Assembly (NCBI GenBank): GCA_038501195.1 | Contig: JBBPUQ010000006.1 | Location: forward strand, 2,728,001 to 2,792,000 | Direction: 5' to 3' | Source of the DNA: Nemania diffusa | Lineage: Eukaryota; Ascomycota; Sordariomycetes; Xylariales; Xylariaceae | DNA length: 64,000 nt | Shown here: in pieces, positions 35,601 to 47,716 of the stretch | How the letters are laid out: the number at the start of each line of letters is the position of its first letter | How positions within the stretch are numbered: position 1 is the first letter of the stretch | Notes under the pieces: model-generated | The model's input: only the letters and a program-made list of their open reading frames with translations | Database searches by the model: none | What the model was told of the DNA's origin: nothing | Made by a program: the position numbers and the translations under genes

Positions 35601-36320
35601 ACATTTCAGATGCTTTCATCCATCCTCGCGCAACCTAACACAACCTGATTCTAATCTCTTCCGTCTTCGTCGTAAATAAACCTACCTACCTACTCAAGCC
35701 AAGACACGCAGGCATTTGCAGCAGCTCTGCATCTCTGCTGCATCTCTGGAGTCCGAACAGGAACAGGGTTTACGTCGTTTCCCGCCCCTGGCCTTATCTT
35801 ACCTACAGCGTCTTAACCCCGTCCGCCCGCGCTCCTCGTTTAACTAAGAAAACGAGTCTAGGGTAGGCATGCTGATCCGCCTCGAACGAAGCCCACCATC
35901 ACCCCACTGAAGTGCCGCGGACCTCCAATCGAACGCGGCGGCCTTCTCACCTCGTCGTCTTGGCGATGCTTGGCTGCTGCCGGCCTACCTCAGCCCGAAC
36001 ATATTAGGACATTAGGTGCGAAAGGGGCGAATGGGGGGATGCCCGCCTCTCGACTCGGATTCTGATGGAATAATTCTCTTATTGAGCGTCCTTCACCATC
36101 GTCGCTCCTTTTCGTCCGTGTGCATCTTGTCCTCGCGCGACAGGCGTAACTTGTCGCTTTCTCTTCTCCAGTTCACCCACAGTCACTCCTTTGAAACCTA
36201 GCGCTATATATACATACCTATACATACAGGTGCATACGTAATCCTTTTTCCATATTCGGCACCTCATCCTACCCTCTTAATATTCTCTCTCTCGTGTACT
36301 TTGCGCGCGCAGCCAGCAAG
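32613..36320. other. 3.7-kb gene-free region
   Basis: 3' side of the CAP gene followed by spacer. Motif clusters CTACCTACCTACCTC (34983), GTACCTAGATACTCCGTACG (35560) and CCTACCTACCTACTC (35682) occur. From about 35640 a pyrimidine-rich sequence begins, probably the promoter and leader of the SGNH gene. No gene is supported. Confidence 0.5.
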
Positions 36321-37643
36321 ATGGACAAGTTACCAGCTTTTCCGGCTTTCCCGAAGCATTTGCAGGCGACGACTACGAACTTCCTGTCCGTAGTCATGGC
36401 GAGAAAGCGACTGCTTGTTTTTCTCTTCGTACCTCTAATACTCATCGGTACGCCCTCGTGCTTCCACTTTCATCATGGCCCACGACTGCATCGCTAACTT
36501 TGCACCACAGCATTACTCTTCTCGGGCACAGTAAGCGAAAGCGAATGGTCGCAATCGCTGGGAGATGGATTTAAGAGCGGCGTCAGCTACGTGACGGGCG
36601 ATGGCCGGCCAGCCGGCAAGTTTAATGGCGGCGGTGTCACGTATGTGTCGGGCAACAGCTCCTTAGGTCATGGCACTACCAAATTCTGGAAAAGCAAGCC
36701 GTACAAGCGCCCTGGCTATGAGCTGCCTCTAGCTGATGGGATGCCGCTGCGTATCATGGCTTTGGGTGCCTCGACAACTCGTGGCGACAGCCCCGAGCCG
36801 GGCATCGACAACAATGGCTTCCGTCGGCCTCTCCGCGAGAAGCTCACCAAAATTGGCAACCCTGTCAACTTCGTCGGCACTCAGCGCCTCGGCAACATGA
36901 CCGACAACGATATTGAAGCATATCCAGGTGTGCCCACCCACCGAATCCACTTCCACGCCAAGAAAGCAGTACCCTCGAGAAAACCCAACCTCTTCCTCAT
37001 TAATGCCGGCTCCAATGACTGCTTCCAGCATATCGATATCGACAACTTTTTTAAGCGCTACGATGCGCTAGTCCAGTACTGTCTAACAGCCTCCCCACGA
37101 TCCACCGTCATTGTATCTACCATTCTTCCTACATGGGACAAGCGCTTCAACGGCCGAGACGACGTCGAGCGTGTTAACCCGCAGATTCGAAGGCTCGCTC
37201 AGATGTACCAGGAACAAGGAAAGCCGGTGGTTCTCGCTGAGCTCCAGGGCCCCGATGGCGTCCAGGACCAGAACCTTGCTGAAGATGGCATGCACCCGGG
37301 CACAGCTGGTTATGAGATGATGGCCACCAAGATGTTTGAGGCGATCATCGAGGCGGATGCCAAGGGCTTTCTACAGACACCTGAGCCCATTATGGGTATT
37401 CTAGACGACGGCGACGAGGAGCGAAAGGACGATCTCTACTACGCCAAATTTGAACAGCATCAAGCAATGGAGAATGCTACCATTTCGGCGGAGCGGGCCG
37501 AGATAGACAGGATGAAGGCCGAACTTGCAGCGATGTATCTACAAGAACAAGAAAAGGAGGCGGAGAAGAAGACGGCGGCGAAGACGACTAAGAACTCGCG
37601 ACGAAGCAGAGAGCACAGGTTTCCCCAGATGCACGTAGTATAA
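36321..37643 (+). CDS. Membrane-anchored SGNH/GDSL esterase (CE3-like)
   Basis: Two exons (36321-36447 and 36511-37643) encode 419 aa. A Lys/Arg-rich N-terminus is followed by one hydrophobic segment at about residues 32-48 (LLVFLFVPLILIALLF), so the protein is a type II membrane or signal-anchored protein with its catalytic domain outside the cytosol. SGNH blocks are in order: block I GASTTRGDS (Ser about 130), block II EAYPGVPTHRI (Gly), block III NAGSND (Asn about 211) and block V DGMHPGTAGYEMMA (Asp and His near 310). These place it with carbohydrate-esterase-3-like SGNH hydrolases, which de-acetylate polysaccharides; the actual substrate is unknown. After about residue 355 comes a charged coiled-coil-like tail (AERAEIDRMKAELAAMYLQE) ending in a basic KKTAAKTTKNSRRSREHR region, unusual for secreted CE3 enzymes. 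Confidence 0.9.
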
Positions 37644-38754
37644 AGGGTGTCTAAAACGATTTGTGTACAGCGAAGAACAGAGCAAGCGGGGTCTTGTGTG
37701 TAACATGGTACCTATCAACGACTTTTTCTACGATGTCACGGCTTCATCTGCTTTATACACCAGCGCCATCCGATGTACCTACATAGAGGAGTATTATAAT
37801 TTTTTGAGACGGGGTAGGAGACGGCTTTGGATTTTGGAAAGGATATACCACAATACTATGAAAACTGACTTTAAACACTTATTTTGACCGACTCTGGTAA
37901 TCTGCCCTGGAACTATCGACCGATTAATCGAGTCGGTCCAACTGGTTCAAGAGGCAATTAAGCATGAAGCTAATCTTAATTGCTTTAGATGACTCGCACT
38001 AGACAATTTGACTAAATTCCCAGATGTTTGGGTTGATAGGTAGTATACCTTAGCTAAGCTTATTTCCCATGTGCTAGATTTTAGATACGTACCTACGATC
38101 TACCTAAACCTAAGTACGATCATGATTCATGATGGGTCATATCTAAAATGGTGGAGTTGATGTTGTGCATAGTATACATAATAGTCTACATATTACATGC
38201 AAAGTATAGGGAACGTCTTGGCAGGCTATGAGGACCCATTTGCAAGCTTCCCAAATTTCCTGCACCTCGAATAGGGAAACTTTATCCCTAGCTTCGTGCT
38301 CCCTACCTCAAGCACCATAAACCGATTTCTAGACCGCTTGCCAATTCACACGCTGATTGATCCAATGGACTAGATAGCTTACCTACCTGCCCTGCCAACA
38401 GACCGTAGATTCGCATAGTACTACCATTCGAGAAGAGCATAGTTGCCGACAGTACATATCGTGACCGTGGGCGCGTTCCGCAAGTCTGACCGACGGAACG
38501 AGCGCCGACGGTTCATCCCATGGTTGTCAATGGCTGCGACCAACTTATAAACCCAAGGTTTACGATACGTATACAGATACATACATATATACGCACATAC
38601 AGACGTGCATGAAGTCGTGAACCATGGCACTCTAAGTCTTATGCCCCGCGAAGCACTTGTCTAGACTACAGTGTAGATACCTACTTCTCCCCCCTCCAAG
38701 AAACCCAATTACCTCTTCCACGAAAAGCGACGATATCGATTGCCGGATCGAGGA
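37644..38754. other. Intergenic, no gene seen
   Basis: Spacer of 1.1 kb between the esterase and the ankyrin-CorA gene. It has scattered CTACCTA motifs (38090-38110) and a small GACCGA/TCGGTC inverted repeat near 37918-37938. No coding sequence is supported. Confidence 0.5.
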
Positions 38755-41700
38755 ATGGCTTCGCCCCGAAACAGCGTCGCGAGCAGTCAGCCCGACCAGC
38801 GCCAGCTACGCATTATCGCCGCCTCAGCCCAAGCCAACGAGGCCCGCGTCCGAGACATCCTTGCCGAAGAACCCCCCTGGACCTCGTCGGCCGATCTCGA
38901 TGCCTTGCGCCAGGCACTGCAGAAGGTTGCTGCGCGCGGCAAACTCTCCATCGTGCATCTGCTCATCGAACACGGCGCCGACGTAAACCCTAAGCACGAC
39001 ACCGAGACCCCTGCTCTGGTGAAGGCCGCCGAGGGCGGCAATGTCGCCGTCGTCTCCGAGCTGCTCAAGCACAACGCCGACCCCAACGCCCGCAACCGAC
39101 TAGGCCAGACCGCGTTATTCGTGGCCGCCATCAAGGGGCACGACAGCGTTGTCGAGGCCCTGGTCCGCGGTCGCGCTGACATCAATGCCCAGGACAAGGA
39201 GGGCCGGTCTCCGCTACTCTATCTTGCGTCCGAGAAAAAGACTAAGGCGACCGAGAAGAAATCGAAGGCAAAATGGACCACTGCAACCTTGCGCCTGTTG
39301 CGCCAACACGGTGCCGACCTCGAGGTGCGCGACCAGATCGGCCGCACGCCGCTCCTGTGGGCGGCTACCAACAGCAACCTTGAGCTCGCAAGGTTTCTGC
39401 TCGAGAACGGTGCCGATGTCACCGCCGCAAATAATCGCGGGCGCACGGCGCTACACCTGTCCGCCGAGAGCAATGATGAAGAGCACCGTGACGATATGGT
39501 GAGATTGCTTCTCAGTCACGGTGCCAGCCCTGAAGCTACGAGTGACGGAGGCTGGACCCCTTGTGAGTGATCCTCAGAATCGTTTCTTGTTCGGGTGCTT
39601 TGAAGAGCACGGGGGCTCCCTTTTGAGCCGAGCCATATCGTCGAAGCTTTCAGCAATTTCAAAACCTTCATACCTCACACGTAGAATCGCGATAACTGAC
39701 TCCAAGTACTATAGTGCATAATGCTGCGCAGAGCGGGCATCTCTCTGTTGTTGCTTTATTACTCGATACTAAAGCAAAAGTGAATGCTGAGTTATCGAAC
39801 GGCATGACACCCTTACAGTACGTGCTCTTAGCTTATTCCCATCTATCTCCATCCGCGACTCCACCGGTAGCTGATCTCATCCGAGTAGTTGGGCTGCATT
39901 CAATGGCTATGAAGATATTGTAAAACTCCTGTTAACAAGGCCGGACGTGAATACTACTGTGAAGGATAGCTTCGATCGAACACCGATGCTTTGTGCTGCT
40001 GAAAAAAAGCAAGACGAAATCGTCCAATTGCTGTCACCTGCACGGATAGCAAACAGGTTGTCCGATCTTGAAAAATCTGCTTGCGAGGCATTCAGGGCAA
40101 CAGTTGTAGACTTTGGGCAGTTCGAGAAGAAGCAGCTTGTATCTAAGTACTCGGTTTACGACCTGTTGTACGGCTGGGATGATGAACTTGATAAGCCACT
40201 AGTCTCGACCTTGACTAATAACCTTCATTATAAACCTGACTTCAGATGGATTCATCTGCCCGCTAATAATGTACATTGTGGTCCCTCGCCATGTCAACAT
40301 ACGCATCCGCTAACACCCACTTATAGATTGCATGGGTCGAGGTACTTTGGCCTGTCTTTGTTCCGTTCCATCTTCTATACTCACGCATTGGTAGACTCTA
40401 TTGGCCAAGTCATTCATAGAAGCCGGACACAGTGATATAGAATCATTCAAGGCACTGGAAAAGTGTTTTGATCAGGAGCATAGGGTAAGTAACTCTTCGG
40501 GACATCTATTGTTCTAATTACTTGGTGGTGTGAAAAGTCCTATTTATTTAGACCAACCTATAATTGCCCCTTTATAGCTTCCCACGCATCCCGCGTATCC
40601 CACGCTTGAGACAGCGAATCACTGACTAGCAGAATACGGTAGGGACCTTTCGCTCATGCGCATTTCATGAGAAATTTCTGCCATCGAATACCATCACCAA
40701 GAAGGGATGGGCCAGATAAAAAGGAGGAAAAACTATTAACTACCCTATCCGAAGACCCATCTGAGCTTAGTACGAACACATCTCAAGATGGCAGCGACCT
40801 CTCTACATCTCGGAGTCCATCAAATGTGCAGGAAAAATTCACACCAAAGCCTGAGACGAAGAAGAAGAGCAAATCCGAACAGATTGCTGAACGACACCCA
40901 AAGAAAGCTAAACGGGCTAAAGGACCTCCCGGGAATCCCCCTCAGAGACAAGACAGCGCCACGAGTGTTGGTAGCGGGAGGCACTCATTATCTCTTCCTT
41001 GGGATACACCACGTCAAGCTGCCTCACATGGAAAGATCGTGCTTTTTGTAAGATATGTTCTTAACCATTAGGAATCCTCACTAATCCGATGCAGATGCCT
41101 TTCTTACACTACGAGACAGATGAGAGGCGTCGAAAGATGAGCAATGCCATTAGATGCGCGCGTGAAAGAAAACAGCAGGTCGATTCTCCCGCCGGGGACT
41201 CTCTGCTTATTCAGGCCTACTTGAATAGTACACCGCCACTACATCCACGCAGAACCCTCGATCAATTTTTCTATCACGGCATTGATACCTCGGCTCGAGA
41301 CGTAGATCAGTACGTACAAATGTCTTCTTTCTCCTATTTCAGGAACCCCTTGGCTCATTGTTGCTATATATTCCCCCGAAACCTGTGCTAGGACTACTTG
41401 TGTTTTGCAGTAGGAACTAACAACCCCTGATTGTGGCAGAGTCGTATATCGATTCTGTAAGAGATATGGAATTGAAAAAAAGGTGTTTATGGTCGATCAA
41501 CTATGGCTTTGGGTTATCGGGAAAGGTATTGAGTTCTACCGCGACACTTGCCCTAATCATGAACTGACGCCTTTTAGATCTCGTCATCACGTGTTTCCCT
41601 CAGCGCTGGGAGCAGCCCAAGAACGATCCATTAAATGTTTTAGAGGGTATCATTGAGGAGACAAATGCGAAAACTAGACCACCGATTCAGTCCGTTTACG

Positions 41701-42998
41701 ATCTTGCCATGCTGATTACCAGTCGGTGTTCTGGCATGTTCGACCATAGCCGACTCGATGACCAGAATTACCAGTTTCTAGATATGTTTGAAAACTCGAT
41801 AGGAGTGGTCACGGACCGCGAAAGCAAGCTCTTCAGTCGTTTCAACCGCGCCTCGGCCCAGTCAGCGGACTGGCTGAAGCGGCACCGCCGGCGGCGCACG
41901 AGCCGATCAGTCCTCATCGGATCTCCCGGTATGGAGAACGAGAACGAAGACCAGGACAGCGCCGATCAGTTCCCCGACGCACTGCTCGACATCGGCGTCG
42001 AGACGTCTCTGCTTGCCGAAATCAAGGACATTCGCGACGAGCTCAATATCATCATGAGCATCCTCGACGCACAGCTACAGACTGTTGCCTATCTCGAGGG
42101 GTTCGTGGCTGAAGAGGTGCGCGGCGGGGGCTCGCGCCGCACCACGGACGCCGTGGTATCGGAGATCAAGCGGCGTGCGGGTGAGCAAAAGCGCGGCATC
42201 GATGCTAAGCAGAAGGACGTTAGCCGTATGGACAGACAGGCATTGTCGTTGTATGACAGTCTCACTGACCTGCTTGACCTAAAGCAAAAGCATAGCAACG
42301 CTCTGGAGGCGAGGTTCGCGGGCGACCAAGCGGTGATCGCAGCTAAACAGGGGCAAACGATCATGGTTTTCACCATCGTCACCATTATCTTCCTGCCCCT
42401 GTCGTTCATCGCGTCCTTTTTCGCGATCAACTTCATAGAGTGGCAGGAGAAGATGGAACTTACCATTCCGTACGTCAGTAAATATCTGTTCGGCATTGGT
42501 CTCGCCATCAGCGTGCCACTTGTGGCACTCGCGTTCACGGTCCAGGACATTTCTAATGGCGCCATGAACCTCTTTTCGCAAGCCAAGGATAGTTTCGGGC
42601 GTATGAGGAAGAAGCGCCCACGTCGTGGCGAGGATGAGTTGCAGGGCATGTATGCAGATCTGCCAGCCATGAGACCGACTACGACAGGTGAAAAAATCGA
42701 GTTTCCTAAACTATCCCTCTCATCACGCCGCGAGGACTACTACCGGCCCCCACCTAGTCGTCCGGGGGACTGGGATGGCAATCAACACAGTTTTCACAAG
42801 GCGTGGATGAAACCTCGCGTCCACAGTCGCGAGCGAAGCGACGAATTTTACGGCCGTGGACACTCGTCCCCTGTATATGCAGCTGAGCGTAGAAAAACAA
42901 GTTTGGGAAGCGGGAATGGCAATAATATCACATGGGCGGCATCCAGAGCGCGATCCAGGGGCCCAGGACAAGATCTAGAAAGTGGCAAATACCAGTAG
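38755..42998 (+). CDS. Ankyrin-repeat protein with C-terminal CorA-like transmembrane domain
   Basis: Nine exons are inferred: 38755-39562, 39715-39817, 39889-40270, 40327-40341, 40395-40484, 40643-41047, 41095-41309, 41440-41525 and 41578-42998. They encode 1174 aa in one unbroken frame. Residues about 50-380 are ankyrin repeats, for example TALFVAAIKGHDSVVEALV, TPLLWAATNSNLELARFLL, TALHLSAES and NAAQSGHLSVVALLL. The middle part (WIHLPANN, WVETLLAKSFIE, SFKALEKCF, then KRYGIEKKVFMVDQLWLWVIGK and FPQRWEQPKND) is the conserved region of fungal NACHT-less ankyrin/CorA proteins. Two membrane helices lie near 962-990 (MVFTIVTIIFLPLSFIASFF) and 1001-1023 (YLFGIGLAISVPLVALAF), the CorA/MRS2-like pair, but the GMN signature of true Mg2+ channels is not seen. 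The role is unknown; scaffolding at a membrane is a guess. Exon 4 has only 15 nt. ATG 38755 is the first in frame. Confidence 0.9.
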
Positions 42999-44438
42999 AG
43001 AGATAAAAACGTCGCTGGTGTGAATAGGGAGCCAAAAGTCTTAACGATTGATCTATCCACTATATAGAAGAAAAGAGATATACGTCCTCTTGGAGTGGAT
43101 TCTTCACTTGCTCGCTTACTTCTCGACGTTCATTTTCTCTATGCTATTATAACTATGCTAACGTTAGACTCTAGAGCACGCGCCATCTCGCAGTACTTAA
43201 CAAACCCCGAAGTTAGTCTCATTGCAGAAGAGCTCGGGATATGCATACGTAGTACTGAAGCAAGAGCGGGCGACGGTCTCGCGGTATTCTGCCCACAAGT
43301 TGCCCCTCTAAATCGCAAGGCTCTGAATCTCAGGATCATGATCCTTACGATATAGATGCGAGTTCAGCAGCCACTATTTCCTGGAGTGTTAGAAACGTAT
43401 GATAGAGACCGCACTAACGAATTACAAACAGTCATAATTCGAGTATATCCATTCACGCCGCTCAACTCGTGCTACCAGTGAGTTAACTGAATTTAGAAGG
43501 AGACACATAGCCCCCAATTGCAGATCAGGTAGCACATCGACAATGTCTCGGTATTACAAGCACCGTCAGGCACAGCATAGGATTTTCACGCCTGATCTCG
43601 TCCGACCGACGCCTTGAAGACATATATCATAGATTAAGCGATTTCCAATGACCGAATCATACATATATACCCTTTCTAAAATATGTAATCGCCTCAACGT
43701 AGCGAGTTGCTCCTCAGTCTCCAACAGCGGGCTCTCACGGCGTGCTGTCGTGTCTCGATGCTGTGAACGAAGGCGGCTAATATAAAGGAGGGAGAGGAGG
43801 ACAAGGCGGAGTTTTCGTTTCGCGATCTAAGACTTTATCTAGTAACATCAGGTCAGGTGAGGCGCGCGGGCTGTAAGCTGAGAAGGACCGCGCAGAGGTG
43901 ATCCGATATAGCGCCCAATCCATCTGACACAAAACGGTCGTGCAGCATACGTCGGGGTCTCAGGGAAACAGACAGCATTTCGTTAACGCATGTCTACGAG
44001 GACCTCGTCCCAAGTCATATGATTCAGGCGAGGGCTGGAAAGGACCGCCCCTGAGACTCTCGCGGTTGACTGGCGATCTTCCCTGCTGAATATCAACGGA
44101 GCCCTTTTATTCCTAGTTGGTTGGCTCGTCATACGCGACTTCACTCCATTCGTACGACATCGCAGAAGATTAACATTAGACATGCATCTGATTTGGATTT
44201 AAACCTGGTTATGTTGTTTCTTGGTGGCGAGTAGATGAAGTGATCGTGGAAGCCATGCTGTCGTAGGAAATTCTGATTATAAGTAGCCAGAGAGGACAGC
44301 AATCTCCTACAATGTTCAAGGAGACATACACTGCTCGCGGTCCTCGGAAGTGACCATCGCTCGTTATCTTCATCCCTTCCAGGGTGCCTACTCAGTCTTT
44401 TTCTATATTTCTTTCTACACCGCCGAGCTCCGCCGTCT
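42999..44438. other. Intergenic, no gene seen
   Basis: 1.4-kb spacer. Frames of up to about 100 codons exist but show no domain or splice structure. The right end must contain the promoter of the Ser/Thr-rich gene. Confidence 0.5.
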
Positions 44439-46935
44439 ATGACCATGTCTAGCTTACTATCAGCCGGGCTTAAAGGCTGGGGCTTGTTTTCACTCGTTTT
44501 GTTCGCTGTGGGAGCGAGAGCTCAATGCGCTGGAGTTAACCCTAAGTACGTCTTCCGAACATAATTAGCTACCTATTATGCTTAAGTTCTTTTCCGAATC
44601 ACAGCCGCCACTAATACACGGTCTTCCTTCAAGCTGCCATAGTGCCTTGTTCCCATGTGATAACCCAACCGCCCTAGCGGAAGGCATCGAGTACTGCTCG
44701 ACCGTGGGAACGTACGGAGCTACCAACTACCCGGCGCAGGCCACGGCGGCATGTGGCAATATTAACAAGTTGCCTTATATCGCGGCCTGCCGATGTCCTG
44801 TGGACTGCCCAACGTTGACCGCCATCTCGGAACCGGATTGCTCTTCTTCCTCTTTATGGGGAGCGCCGTCCTATCCCGCGATTACACTCACGCTACCGAC
44901 TAGGAGCTCTACGGTTACGGCCAATAGCCCAACTATAAGCTCGTCTAGCCTATCCAACTCTGGTACGCAGACTTCGAGTGGATTAACTGCTTCCTCTTCA
45001 AACGGTGCTGTTGGCATGAATACGACGTCGCTTACGTCTAGCTCGCCCACAACTTCGGGTAGCGTGAGTACTTCTGTTGTTAGCAGCTCAGGAGGCAGTA
45101 TCTCTGCTACTACTACTTCTCGAACTAGCGGACCAAGTTCAAGCGGAACTACGACGAACTCGGGGTTAACAACCGCAAGCGGCTCGTCCTCCAATTCAGG
45201 GAGTCTTACAACTGTGACTAGTACCGATACGAATGGGGCTACGATTACAGCGACGAGGTCTATAACCCTCAGCTCAGTAAGCGGGAGTGCTACAAATACT
45301 GGTATATCAACAACGAGCAACGGCACATCGACCTCAATGACTGTCTCGAATTTGACAACAACTACCGCAACTTGGAGTTCAACAGCAAATGTCTCTGGTA
45401 ACATGACTACAACGACCATTATGTCGTCTATGACGGGCACTTCATCCACTAATGCAACGAGCACGAGATCAGTGACAACCCTGACCACATCGGGGTCCGG
45501 GCCAACTACATCGCTATCAACTTCTAGCGGTTTACCACTGAATGGGACGAGTACCGTGTCATCGAAATCAAGCTCTACTCCTAGCTCCAGTGTCTCGTCC
45601 GCCTCGACGAGTTCGCAATCTAGTTCGGGCACGGTAACTTCTACTCGTTCGGCATCCGGTTCAGGATCTACATCATCAGCAACGACTATTTCAAACAGCA
45701 CATCTACGGGTACCTTGTCTACCTCGACAAGCACTGGTTCCGGCACCGGGACAAGTAGACCCCTTAGTTCAACGCAAACCAGTTTGTCGTCAACGTTCTT
45801 GCCTAATTCTACGATGACGAGTGGTTCAATGACTGGCTCGCTGCCGACAAGCAGTGGATCGACATCGTCTCTGTCATCGTCAGCAACTGTAACAGGATCA
45901 GCGTCATCATTAACCTCCTCTAGCTCTCAGCCAGGGGGAAGTGGGACAGTAACGAGAAGCAGCAGCAGCAGCAGCAGCGCCAGCGGGAATAGCACAAGTA
46001 GTGCATCGACATCACCAACTTCATCACCATCAATATCCTCTGTTCCTACTACCACAACAACCAGCGGCACCGGGTCTCAGACACAATCTACTCCTACATC
46101 CGCAACACTAACAACCACACTCCCATCCTCCTCTTCGTCTGTCTCTACCTCTACCTCTGCTACCACCCCCACCTCCGCATCCAACACAACAACATCCACC
46201 TCCATCATTTTCCCCACGACAAGCTCAGCGCCCAGCCCAAGCGCAACATGCGACCCCACGCCCATCGACACAGGGATCCTCTCAAACGGGGACTTCGAGA
46301 CCGGCCTCTCGCCCTGGAGCGTCGACCTCGTCGACCTCTTCAGCACCTCGTACGCCCTCATCTCCTCCCTCCCCTCCAACAATCTCCCCGGCTCCAGCAG
46401 CGGCGGCGCAGGCGCAGGCGCGAACGGCAGCTGCACAGCCTTCGCAGTGGCCATGGCCTCGAACCCGCAAACGACCGACCTGCGCGAGAACCTGATCCTG
46501 CGCTCCGACCTCGTCTTCAGCGTGCCGGGCGCCGTGCTCCGCATCTCCTTCTACGTGCGCTTCGCGCTGCGCAACGCGGCGCGCCTCGCGCTCTCCGCCA
46601 ACGGCGTGCCCCTGCGCGAGCTCAGCGGCGCCGACTACGGGCCCGGCGGGGACATGGCCGGGAACGGCACTGGGGTGGGGATGGGGGAGGAGGAGGAGGA
46701 GGGGGTGTGGACGCGTGTGGAGATGGACTACACGACGCGCGATCGCCTGCTGCAGCTCACCTTCAGCTACGAGCTCGACGCGGCCCCCGAGAACACCATC
46801 TGGCTGGACCAAGTGGCCATTTTCCCCTATGACCCCTTCAGCCAGCCCGTGCCCGTCTCCATAGCGCCGACGCCGCCGCCGGCAGCAGCGACGACGTTTG
46901 CCAGGGCTGTGCGGGCTGCGGTAGTCGGGCGTTGA
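44439..46935 (+). CDS. Large Ser/Thr-rich secreted protein with C-terminal CBM-like domain
   Basis: Two exons (44439-44545 and 44634-46935) encode 802 aa. A signal peptide precedes QCAGVNP (hydrophobic core LFSLVLFAVGARA). A Cys-rich head of about 60 residues follows (CHSALFPCDN, EYCSTVG, ACGNI, CRCPVDCPTL, DCSSSS). Residues about 100-570 are almost only Ser, Thr, Gly and Asn, a long stalk probably heavily O-mannosylated, including a poly-Ser run coded by (AGC)n at about 45957-45977. The C-terminal part (about 574-770) starts CDPTPIDTGILSNGDFETG and has SPWSV, ISFYVRF and IWLDQVAIFP. This is the pattern of a CBM4/9-like jelly-roll module, interrupted by a Glu-rich insert (EEEEEG). There is no hydrophobic GPI tail. 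The acceptor at 44633 rather than 44604 is required by frame. An extracellular wall or adhesion role is inferred. Confidence 0.82.
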
Positions 46936-47716
46936 TATCTCTCTCGCGCGTATCGTTGTCTGGCCCCTTTCTCTATTCTCCGTAGGCTCTGTATAGTCAT
47001 TCCATCAACAGCTCCTATTCATCCTTCGATATCGGACATCTCATTACATTTTTCATCTCCTTCTTAGTTTTCTCCCATGTCGATCTTCCTTGCTGGCCCC
47101 CTTTCATATTACTCAATATTGCGGTAGCAAGAATAGAGTAATAAGGAAGGAATTCAGCTTCGGCAGAGAACTTATAGTAACAATTATGGCGCAAATTTAC
47201 TTCGTATCAACTCTTCCTAGAATATTTACCTTAATCAAATTTTGGAAATTCCAGGGTTGAAAAATATTTGGCATACTGTGATAGTATTGTTCGCGTGATG
47301 CATGAGAGAAACGGTAGCTTATTTTTCATTCTCTGCAGTGGAATCCAGTAGGAGTTCTAGAACCCTCCGAGCTTATGAGATCTAACTATCTTGTGTAATA
47401 ATTCCAATTTTCGCGTATTCTACATTATTATTTAATAATACGCCGAGGAAAGGTTTATTAGCAAGGATTCATTTTGAGAAATTGATCAGATTGAGTGTGT
47501 TAACTAACAAATCGATGGCGTTCGTAACATCATCCGCCCGGCACACCTAGAGCCATATGCAAATGCCCGATACTCGTCTATCCATCCGCATGATTAATTT
47601 CATAGTTGTCATTAAATTTAGTTACAGAATCGTCCGTGGTAGCATTCCACGTTTATAAATGCCGCTCGAAGGCACCGACTTTTAAGCCGGCCTTGCGTAT
47701 ATAGCATGGCTACCGT
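46936..47716. other. Intergenic between convergent genes
   Basis: 780 bp between the 3' ends of the Ser/Thr-rich gene (plus) and the DUF255 gene (minus). AT-leaning; holds 3' UTRs only as far as I can see. Confidence 0.5.

Noticed and set aside
37918..37938. GACCGA/TCGGTC inverted repeat considered as a terminator
   Set aside because: Only 6 bp with a 9-nt loop in a fungal genome, where hairpin terminators are not used.
44871..45746. 291-codon minus-strand frame rich in Val, Glu and Asp
   Set aside because: It is the antisense of the Ser/Thr-rich repeat-like coding region; composition fully explains its openness.
46248..46832. Long Arg/Pro/Leu-rich frames on both strands near the end of the Ser/Thr-rich gene
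   Set aside because: Shadows caused by high G+C of the true coding frame; the CBM-like frame has the recognisable motifs.
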